Source of the DNA: Candidatus Eiseniibacteriota bacterium
GTDB taxonomy: Bacteria; Joyebacterota; Joyebacteria; Joyebacterales; Joyebacteraceae
Length of the DNA: 7,055 nucleotides
Direction of reading: 5' to 3'
Assembly (NCBI GenBank): GCA_030638405.1
Contig: DAOWER010000206.1
Coordinates: forward strand, 1-7,055
Within the stretch, counting starts at the first letter, position 1. Every line of letters begins with the position of its first letter. This document shows positions 1 through 5,202 of the stretch, piece after piece. Both the position numbers and the translations under genes were made by a program. A model generated the notes under the pieces. That model saw only the letters and a list, made by a program, of their open reading frames with translations, did not search any database and had not been told where the DNA came from.

Positions 1-166
1 CGTAGAACCGCAGATTGACGACGGGGGAGCTGTGGTTCTCCTCCAGAATGACGGTCATGCCGTTCTCGGGCAGGACCTTCCTGAACGGTTCCCCTGCCTG
101 GGCGGCGCCGGCGAGCACCAGCACCGTGAGCGACGCCAGCACGATCAGGCGTGTGGTGGGTCTCAT
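1..166 (-). CDS. M16 (insulinase-like) zinc peptidase, N-terminal fragment
   Basis: The minus strand reads an ATG at 166-164 followed by 55 codons that run off the left edge, so only the N-terminus is present. Residues 1-24 form a signal peptide: Arg at positions 2 and 6, a hydrophobic Leu/Val/Ala core, and an AQA-like cleavage site. The mature start has the signature opening of M16 peptidases: a Leu-Pro-x-Asn-Gly-Met-Thr-Val-Ile-Leu stretch, then Glu-Glu-Asn-His and a Pro-Val-Val-Asn-Leu-Arg-Phe-Tyr strand. The zinc-binding HxxEH motif would lie just beyond the edge and cannot be checked. From family knowledge, secreted M16 proteins act as periplasmic metallopeptidases, often as paired active and inactive subunits. 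An AAGGAG ribosome binding site lies 5 nt upstream and fixes the start. The gene is divergent from the phosphatase gene. The family call is fairly safe; whether it is the catalytic or the inactive type is unknown. Confidence 0.85.
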   Translation of the reverse strand, partial: MRPTTRLIVLASLTVLVLAGAAQAGEPFRKVLPENGMTVILEENHSSPVVNLRFY

Positions 167-171
167 GTCTT

Positions 172-177
172 CTCCTT
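172..177 (-). promoter_or_regulatory. Ribosome binding site of the M16 peptidase gene
   Basis: CTCCTT on the plus strand reads AAGGAG on the minus strand, with 5 nt before the ATG at 166. It is a near-consensus Shine-Dalgarno and supports this start codon. Confidence 0.8.
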
Positions 178-185
178 GTGGATGT

Positions 186-202
186 CGCCCCCGGCGGGGG
201 CG
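186..202 (-). other. GC hairpin in the M16 gene leader
   Basis: A perfect inverted repeat with 7-bp arms (CGCCCCC and GGGGGCG) and a 3-nt loop sits 8 nt upstream of the AAGGAG site. It lies inside the roughly 100-nt leader predicted from the minus-strand promoter. Such a stem could affect ribosome access or mRNA stability; that is inference. There is no T-run on either side, so it is not a canonical terminator. Confidence 0.45.
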
Positions 203-275
203 TAATACACGGCCGGCGGGTCCGCCACCGGCGGGCCGTCAGGCCGGTCTTCCGCTGCTCGTGAACTTGGACTCA

Positions 276-304
276 ACTATAAGGCCGGGGGTTGCACCGG
301 TCAA
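276..304 (-). promoter_or_regulatory. Sigma70-like promoter for the M16 peptidase gene
   Basis: On the minus strand, TTGACC (304-299) is followed by a 17-nt spacer and TATAGT (281-276). Both boxes match the sigma70 consensus at five or four of six positions with ideal spacing, in an otherwise GC-rich stretch. The expected start of transcription is near 269, giving a leader of about 100 nt before the ATG at 166. Predicted by eye only. Confidence 0.65.
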
Positions 305-382
305 GTGAGCCGAGCGGCCCCCGCTACCACGGCCCGCGGGGGGAGCGGGCGGTGTTCGACCGGCCCGCGGCGCTCACGGGCG

Positions 383-411
383 TTGATTCGGACGCCCCGA
401 GCGGATAGGAT
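383..411 (+). promoter_or_regulatory. Sigma70-like promoter for the phosphatase gene
   Basis: TTGATT (383-388), a 17-nt spacer and TAGGAT (406-411) form a plausible sigma70-type promoter pointing at the phosphatase gene. Transcription would begin near 418, leaving about 94 nt before the GTG start at 512. The -10 box is less good than those of the other two promoters in this window. Its -35 box lies about 80 bp from that of the divergent M16 promoter. Confidence 0.5.
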
Positions 412-511
412 ACGTGAAGGTCACCGCCGGGAGCGTCGTCGGAGTCGCCGGCGCTCCTCCGAGGCGGCCCTTTGGTTCCTGGCATCCCGCACACCAACCC
501 TGGACTTCCAC

Positions 512-1279
512 GTGAATGAGCTGACGAGACTCGCAACACAGGCGGCAAGAAGCGCCGGGGCCGTCATACTGGACGGTTTCGAGAAACCCCACGATACTTC
601 CATGAAGGGGAGGCGCGAGCTTGTCACCGAAGCCGACCGAGCGTCCGAGGAGATCATCATCCGCGCGATCGCAGACGTCTGTCCGGACGACCTGATCATC
701 GCGGAGGAGACCGCGCCCGAGCTCGCGGAATCGTCGAGGGTCTGGATAGTCGACCCGCTCGACGGGACGAACAACTACGCCCACGGGTACCCGTTCTTCG
801 CGGTCGCCATCGCGTTGGAGGAGGAAGGTGAACTCGTCGCGGGCGTCGTCTACGATCCGCTCAGAGACGAGATGTTCGTCGCGGAGCGGGGGCGGGGCGC
901 TTCCGTCAACGGCCAGCCGATGCGGGTCTCGGCCAACGCCCTTCTGCTCGAGTCACTCGTGGCTACGGGGTTCCCGTACGACCGCACCGATGACTCCGGC
1001 AACAACCTCGACAACCTCAACCGCTTCATAGTCGCCGTTCGGGGAATAAGGCGTGGAGGGTCGGCCGAGCTCGATCTCGTCTACGTCGCCCGCGGCAGGC
1101 TCGACGGCTTCTGGGAGCAGGGGCTCAAGACCTGGGACGTCTCGGCGGGAGGGCTCATCGTGCTCGAGGCCGGCGGCGTGGTCACCAACTTCGGCGGCGA
1201 CGCATGGGACCACCGCCGGGGCGACGTCGTCGCGACGAACGGCCTCATCCACGCGCAGATGCTCCAGCTCATCAGGTAG
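512..1279 (+). CDS. Inositol monophosphatase family protein
   Basis: This is a cytosolic Mg2+-dependent sugar-phosphate phosphatase of the IMPase/SuhB/HisN superfamily. From the GTG at 512 it has 255 residues, normal for the family. Visible motifs are Val-Thr-Glu-Ala-Asp (38-42), Ala-Glu-Glu-Thr (64-67, first metal ligands), Asp-Pro-Leu-Asp-Gly-Thr (81-86, metal and catalytic core) and Trp-Asp (208-209) followed by a Gly-rich helix and Glu-Ala-Gly-Gly (219-222). All catalytic acidic residues appear intact. The frame is open back to 305, but codons 305-511 give an Arg/Ser/Pro-rich stretch unlike the family, overlap the promoter, and carry no domain, so I reject that longer start. The GTG has only a weak GGA seven nt upstream. 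The substrate (inositol-1-phosphate, histidinol phosphate, fructose bisphosphate or PAP) cannot be assigned from sequence. The next gene follows after 134 nt on the same strand. Confidence 0.92.
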   Translation: MNELTRLATQAARSAGAVILDGFEKPHDTSMKGRRELVTEADRASEEIIIRAIADVCPDDLIIAEETAPELAESSRVWIVDPLDGTNNYAHGYPFFAVAIALEEEGELVAGVVYDPLRDEMFVAERGRGASVNGQPMRVSANALLLESLVATGFPYDRTDDSGNNLDNLNRFIVAVRGIRRGGSAELDLVYVARGRLDGFWEQGLKTWDVSAGGLIVLEAGGVVTNFGGDAWDHRRGDVVATNGLIHAQMLQLIR

Positions 1280-1291
1280 ATCGTTCGCCTC

Positions 1292-1326
1292 CACGGGCCG
1301 CCCACTAAACCCGCGGGGGCCCCGTG
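1292..1326 (+). terminator. Weak hairpin after the phosphatase gene
   Basis: CACGGG (1292-1297) pairs with CCCGTG (1321-1326), with two more pairs beyond a bulge and an internal CCCGCGGG palindrome in the loop. It starts 13 nt after the stop codon. No T-run follows, so it may be a 3' mRNA structure or an inefficient terminator rather than a true end. The rest of the 1280-1413 gap contains a short TG repeat (1338-1347) and no convincing promoter. Confidence 0.25.
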
Positions 1327-1401
1327 TGGTCTGACAATGTGTGTGTGGGGAGGCGCTTCCGGCCCCGACGGCCGATTCCGAGAGATATCCTGTACCGACA
1401 C

Positions 1402-1406
1402 GGAGG
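1402..1406 (+). promoter_or_regulatory. Ribosome binding site deciding the GTG start at 1414
   Basis: GGAGG stands 7 nt upstream of the GTG at 1414. This strong Shine-Dalgarno, together with the signal peptide that begins right after it, supports a GTG start rather than a downstream codon. Confidence 0.8.
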
Positions 1407-1413
1407 GTGATAC

Positions 1414-3618
1414 GTGAACTGCACCAGGCCCGTGCGGGCGCAGACGTGGTCCCGCCTGGGGGCAGGCCCGCTTGTCGTTGTGGCGCTGGTCGCGTGCCTG
1501 CTGGCTCCGCCGGCGTCCGTCGCGAAAGAGATTCACGCGCTTCACACCGCGGCTCCGCCCGTGCTGGACGGCCGCCTGGACGACCAGTGCTGGGTCGACG
1601 CAACTCCATCCGGCGACTTCTACCTGCGCCACGGGGACGGCGACGCGCCGAGTCAGGAGACGCTCGTTCGCGTGTGCTACGATGCGAAGCACCTCTACGT
1701 GGCGTTCGAATGCTTCGAGGACGACATGGGGAACCTGTCGGCCGCCGTCGCGCACCGCGACGCCGACGAGCTGGGCGAGGATGATATGGCCGTCCTCGCG
1801 CTCGACACCTACCACGACGAGCGTAGCTCGTACGTATTCGCGTGCACGGCCCTCGGAACAGAGAAGGACTTCCACACGAGCGAGTGCGGGCGGTCCCAAG
1901 ACGTCGGGTGGGACGCTGTCTGGTCCGTGGCGACGGGCCGTGAGGAGGATCGCTGGACGGCCGAGTTCTCCATTCCGTTCTCCGAGCTGCGGTACAGCGC
2001 TGGCGACGAGATGGTGTGGGGCGTCGACTTCAGGAGATCCGAGCGGCCTCACCGCGAGTTCTCGAGCTGGTCGAATCCGGACGGGCCGACGCTGGACCCG
2101 TCCTGCTACGGTGACCTCATCGGGCTGTCGGGCCTCGACGTGTCCCGCGGCCTTCGCCTGATGCCGTTCGTCACGGGCAAGTACGACGTGTCGAATCTGT
2201 ACGATTACCCTCTGGAACCCGGCGATGCCGACTGGAACACGCACCCCGACGCCGGGCTGGATGTCCAGTACGACCCGCTTCCCAACACGACGATCAACCT
2301 GACACTCAACCCAGACTTCGCCCAGATTGAGGCCGATCCTAATCAGATTAACCTGACGGGTGGTGAGCTCTTCCTGGAGGAGCGCAGGCCGTTCTTCTCG
2401 GAGAACGCCGACATTTTTCGCATGCCGCTGCCGCTGCTCTACACGCGCAGGATGGAGGACATCGTCTTCGGAGGGAAGGCCACGGGCAAGGCGGGCGGCG
2501 CGAGATTCGCGGCGCTGTACGTGAGCTCCAACGACCTGCCCCGCGACGAATACGGAAACGCGCTGACCGACACGCTGGGCTCAACGCTCCGACCGGGCAC
2601 GAACGACTACGTCGCCGGTATCTATCGGCACGACCTCGGGGGCAACGCGACGCTCGGGGTTTTCGCCGCGACTCGTCAGGGAGAGGATGATCACGGCAGC
2701 GTTGCGGCCCTGACCGGCGGACTTGGCGTCTTGGAGAACCTGCGGCTGACCGGACTCGCTGCGATCACCGAGCGGACGGAGCCGGGCGGTGACGGAGAGT
2801 CCTACGCGATCAACTGGTCGTACGAGAAGCCGGGGTGGTACGGCGAAGGTGAGCTGGAGTGGCTCGGAAGGGATTTCGACCCCGAGACGGGGTTCTTCCT
2901 TCCCAAGTGGCAGAACCGGCGGGGCTTCAACAGCTTCCTGAGCCGCGGGATCGAGCTGTCGGACACATGGCTTGACCACCTGGACCTCAACGTGTGGGGA
3001 GGACGGTACGACTACCTCGATGGAGGCATTCAGGAGTACTGGGGCGGGGGTGAGCTGGGGATGCTCTTCATGAGCGGGAACCTGCTCGGAGTCGAGTTCA
3101 ACCGGGCCCACGACACCTACTACTACCCGGACGACCCGGACAGGTCCGAGTTCACTATCTACGTTGTCACGGGAGCAACGGTCTGGGAAGGGTACGTCGC
3201 GGCGCTCGTGCTCGGCGACTATCACGGGTCGGACATCCTGCGCACGCGGGTGGGCGGCCGGCTCCAGCCCATCGAGCCGGTGACCGCCGAGTTCAACGTG
3301 CGGTCGGCGCACCTCAGGGGCCAGGAGGATCAGAACTGGTGGGTGGGGGACCTCAAGACCAACTACCGGGTCTCGAGCACCATGTTCGTCCGGAACATCA
3401 TCAGGGGATCGCACTTCTCGGAGAGCGCCGGATCTGAAAGCGCCGAGGACGAGGTCAGCGAGCAGCGCTTCGACCTCGATCTCCTCTACGGCTGGGAGTT
3501 CAGCCCGGGCAGCATGCTGTACGTGGCCTACACGCAGCCGTTCGAGCGGGCGGGCGGCGCGACCGAGGTCCTGGACCCCGTGGCGACCGTCAAGCTGTCC
3601 TATCTGATGAACCTGTGA
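1414..3618 (+). CDS. Exported CBM9-like / DUF5916 outer-membrane protein
   Basis: This 734-residue protein starts with a signal peptide (basic residues 5-14, hydrophobic 17-32, likely cleavage after Ala37). Residues about 45-240 are a CBM9-like sugar-binding fold, with Pro-Val-Leu-Asp-Gly-Arg-Leu-Asp (49-56), an Arg-Val-Cys-Tyr-Asp strand and Leu-Tyr-Val-Ala-Phe (86-98), and Trp-Thr-Ala-Glu-Phe-Ser-Ile-Pro-Phe (181-189). The DUF5916 hallmark follows: Leu-Asn-Pro-Asp-Phe-Ala-Gln-Ile-Glu-Ala-Asp (298-308), Asn-Leu-Thr, then Glu-Arg-Arg-Pro-Phe-Phe (323-328) and Tyr-Thr-Arg-Arg (343-346). The remainder shows alternating, aromatic-rich strands typical of a beta-barrel and ends in a strand finishing Met-Asn-Leu. 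Proteins of this layout are predicted outer-membrane proteins of unknown function, perhaps for carbohydrate or polymer handling. Six cysteines (59, 88, 100, 144, 158, 231) occur in the mature N-part and none in the barrel. Family is confident; role is not. Confidence 0.9.
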   Translation: MNCTRPVRAQTWSRLGAGPLVVVALVACLLAPPASVAKEIHALHTAAPPVLDGRLDDQCWVDATPSGDFYLRHGDGDAPSQETLVRVCYDAKHLYVAFECFEDDMGNLSAAVAHRDADELGEDDMAVLALDTYHDERSSYVFACTALGTEKDFHTSECGRSQDVGWDAVWSVATGREEDRWTAEFSIPFSELRYSAGDEMVWGVDFRRSERPHREFSSWSNPDGPTLDPSCYGDLIGLSGLDVSRGLRLMPFVTGKYDVSNLYDYPLEPGDADWNTHPDAGLDVQYDPLPNTTINLTLNPDFAQIEADPNQINLTGGELFLEERRPFFSENADIFRMPLPLLYTRRMEDIVFGGKATGKAGGARFAALYVSSNDLPRDEYGNALTDTLGSTLRPGTNDYVAGIYRHDLGGNATLGVFAATRQGEDDHGSVAALTGGLGVLENLRLTGLAAITERTEPGGDGESYAINWSYEKPGWYGEGELEWLGRDFDPETGFFLPKWQNRRGFNSFLSRGIELSDTWLDHLDLNVWGGRYDYLDGGIQEYWGGGELGMLFMSGNLLGVEFNRAHDTYYYPDDPDRSEFTIYVVTGATVWEGYVAALVLGDYHGSDILRTRVGGRLQPIEPVTAEFNVRSAHLRGQEDQNWWVGDLKTNYRVSSTMFVRNIIRGSHFSESAGSESAEDEVSEQRFDLDLLYGWEFSPGSMLYVAYTQPFERAGGATEVLDPVATVKLSYLMNL

Positions 3619-3637
3619 CGGGGATTCCGGGCAGTTC

Positions 3638-3672
3638 TGCGGCCGCCCGGGCCGTCGTCCCGGGCGGCTGCG
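3638..3672 (+). terminator. Strong GC hairpin, probable terminator of the DUF5916 gene
   Basis: A perfect 10-bp inverted repeat (3642-3651 with 3659-3668, GCCGCCCGGG/CCCGGGCGGC) with a 7-nt loop extends outward by GC pairs and GU wobbles to about 14 bp. It begins 20 nt after the stop codon and lies just before the efflux-operon promoter. The downstream bases are not a T-run, so it resembles the U-poor terminators of GC-rich genomes or a 3' end stabiliser. Confidence 0.55.
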
Positions 3673-3695
3673 TCGCATCCTCACGCGTTCCCAAC

Positions 3696-3725
3696 TTGAT
3701 TCCCGCCCGCCCGAGGCAATATACT
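3696..3725 (+). promoter_or_regulatory. Sigma70-like promoter of the efflux operon
   Basis: TTGATT (3696-3701), an 18-nt spacer and TATACT (3720-3725) make a good sigma70-type promoter between the hairpin and the TolC-family gene. Transcription would start near 3732, giving a leader of about 41 nt. The local A+T-rich -10 region stands out clearly against its surroundings. Confidence 0.7.
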
Positions 3726-3761
3726 CGCTGCATTGTACGTCCGATGCCGAAATGCGTTCTC

Positions 3762-3766
3762 GGGAG
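3762..3766 (+). promoter_or_regulatory. Ribosome binding site choosing the ATG at 3773
   Basis: GGGAG lies 6 nt before the ATG at 3773, whereas the in-frame ATG at 3752 has no Shine-Dalgarno and lies only about 20 nt from the predicted transcription start. The shorter product also begins with a cleaner signal peptide. Confidence 0.75.
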
Positions 3767-3772
3767 ATACCG

Positions 3773-5200
3773 ATGAACCTAGGAAACGTCTGCGTCGCTC
3801 TGACGCTGGCCGCCTTGCTCGCGCTGGCGCCGGCCGGCGGTGAGGCCCTCGCAGGCGAGCTGAGCATGGACGAGGCTGTTGAGCTGGCGCTCGAGCGCAA
3901 CCTCTCCCTCGAGGCTGCGCGCCAGGATTACGAGTCCGCCAAGTGGGGGCTGCGCGGCGCGCGCGCGTCGCTCTTCCCGTCAGTTGGCCTCTCGTCAACG
4001 GCACGCCGTGTTGACCAGGATACATACAGGCGCGCCAATGCCTCTCTGGGGTTCGCCGAGGCGATGGGCATCGAGGTCGAGCCCTTTCTCTACGAGACGA
4101 CCTACGAAACCGGCTTCCGGCTGAACGCGCCCATCTGGAACGGGCAGCTCTGGGGAGCGGTCGGCGTTGCCGGAGGCGCGCGTGACGCGGCCGGCCACGC
4201 CTACAAGGCGAGGAGGCGCTGGGTCGTTGCGGAAGCGAAGGTTGCGTACTTCGACGTTCTGAGGACCGAGGCTCTCCTTTCGGTCTCGCTCGACGCGGTA
4301 GACGCCGCAAGGGAGAACGCCGAGGCAGCCGGGCGGAGACATGATGTCGGACTGGTCCCGCTGGCGGAGGTGCTGCGCTGGCAGGTGATGACGGCGGAAT
4401 ACGAGAAGGTGCTGGCGGACGTGGAGACCGCGGTCACGATGGCTCGCACGCAGCTGGCGAACGTCCTCGGACTGCCGCTGGATCTGACCTTCGAGCTCTC
4501 GGCCGTCGACCCGGCGGCGCTGGACACCCACTACGCGGAGCTCGCGTGGCTCACCGCTCCCGGCTACCTGACGGAGTCCCGTGCCCGTGAGCTTCTCGCG
4601 GGCAACCCGGATTACGAGGGCCTCGCCGACATCACCAGGATGAGCCGCGCGGGAGTCAGCGTGGCCCGTGGAGCGTTCACGCCGTCGCTCAATGCCTCGG
4701 GCAGCTACGGCTGGAGGGCGGACGACGACATCGAGCCGGACGACGATGCCGCGTGGTCCGTGACGCTCGCGCTCGACCTCCCGATCTTCACGAGCTTCAA
4801 GAACCTGTCGGACTACCAACAGAGCAAGAGGGACTACCTGGCCGCGAGCAGACGGCAGGAGGACCTCGAGCGTTCCATGATCGCGGGCTTGAGAGGCGCC
4901 GTGTCGGCGCTCGTGTCCAGTTCGAAGGCGCTGGTCGCGTCGGAGAAGCTGTCCGACCAGTCCGCCGATCACCTGAAGACCGTGACCAACAGGTACAACG
5001 AGGGCATGGCGCCCCACACCGAGTTCGCCGACGCGCAGGTCATGTTCGACAGGAGCCGGGTCGGCTACGTCAATGCGGTCTATGATGGTCTCCTGGCGGT
5101 CGCGGAGATTGAGCGTGTGCTGGGGGACGCGCCCGCTGGGGACGCACCCGCCGAGGACGCGCCCGCTGAGGACGCGCCCGCTGAGGAACCGGGAGAGTGA
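3773..5200 (+). CDS. TolC-family outer-membrane efflux protein
   Basis: The product is the outer-membrane channel of a tripartite pump: a trimeric beta-barrel with a long periplasmic alpha-tunnel. It has 475 residues, normal for the family. Residues 1-27 are a signal peptide ending Ala-Leu-Ala. The internal repeat of the OEP fold is visible twice: Met-Asp-Glu-Ala-Val-Glu-Leu-Ala-Leu-Glu-Arg-Asn opens helix 1 (32-43), barrel strands end at Ala-Pro-Ile-Trp (119-122) and Leu-Pro-Ile-Phe (336-339), and the equatorial motifs are Asp-Val-Gly-Leu-Val-Pro-Leu-Ala-Glu-Val-Leu (191-201) and Arg-Tyr-Asn-Glu-Gly (407-411). An acidic loop (316-325) lies between barrel strands. The C-terminus carries four tandem (G/E)DAPA units (451-470), absent from most relatives. 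It is first in an operon, 2 nt before the adaptor gene. No lipobox is seen (Cys7 is inside the hydrophobic core), so lipid anchoring is unlikely. Confidence 0.93.
   Translation: MNLGNVCVALTLAALLALAPAGGEALAGELSMDEAVELALERNLSLEAARQDYESAKWGLRGARASLFPSVGLSSTARRVDQDTYRRANASLGFAEAMGIEVEPFLYETTYETGFRLNAPIWNGQLWGAVGVAGGARDAAGHAYKARRRWVVAEAKVAYFDVLRTEALLSVSLDAVDAARENAEAAGRRHDVGLVPLAEVLRWQVMTAEYEKVLADVETAVTMARTQLANVLGLPLDLTFELSAVDPAALDTHYAELAWLTAPGYLTESRARELLAGNPDYEGLADITRMSRAGVSVARGAFTPSLNASGSYGWRADDDIEPDDDAAWSVTLALDLPIFTSFKNLSDYQQSKRDYLAASRRQEDLERSMIAGLRGAVSALVSSSKALVASEKLSDQSADHLKTVTNRYNEGMAPHTEFADAQVMFDRSRVGYVNAVYDGLLAVAEIERVLGDAPAGDAPAEDAPAEDAPAEEPGE
5123..5182 (+). repeat. Four tandem 15-bp repeats at the 3' end of the TolC-family gene
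   Basis: Units begin at 5123, 5138, 5153 and 5168. Each encodes Gly/Glu-Asp-Ala-Pro-Ala in frame. The last two units are identical in DNA (GAGGACGCGCCCGCT) and the first two differ by a few bases, which suggests recent slippage expansion. Because the unit is a multiple of three, copy-number change would not break the frame. Confidence 0.9.
5191..5195 (+). promoter_or_regulatory. Ribosome binding site of the adaptor gene
   Basis: GGGAG lies inside the last codons of the TolC-family gene, 7 nt before the ATG at 5203. The alternative GTG at 5197 is only 1 nt from this site, too close to be used. Confidence 0.7.
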
Positions 5201-5202
5201 CG

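Noticed and set aside
15..308. Plus-strand frame of 97 codons at the left edge
   Set aside because: It overlaps the M16 gene antisense and then crosses that gene's ribosome site and promoter; the product is low-complexity.
414..515. Small frame of 33 codons whose TGA overlaps the phosphatase GTG
   Set aside because: The GTGA overlap is suggestive of coupling, but the start lies upstream of the predicted transcription start and has no ribosome site; composition looks non-coding.
1338..1347. TG dinucleotide run in the gap before the DUF5916 gene
   Set aside because: Five TG units are too short to be called a meaningful repeat, and the run lies too far upstream of the ribosome site to affect translation obviously.
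1332..1391. Possible promoter before the DUF5916 gene (CTGACA near 1331, TATCCT at 1386-1391)
   Set aside because: The two boxes are about 49 nt apart, and no -35 box sits at proper distance from TATCCT. Read-through from the phosphatase promoter is as likely.
1081..2244. Long minus-strand open frame opposite the phosphatase and DUF5916 genes
   Set aside because: It is the mirror frame of two well-supported genes in GC-rich DNA. The translation is Arg/Val/His-rich with no domain, and it spans an intergenic gap.
2581..3900. Minus-strand open frame of 439 codons
   Set aside because: It runs antisense through the DUF5916 barrel, the terminator hairpin, the promoter and the TolC-family signal peptide. 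Composition is typical of a GC-rich shadow frame.
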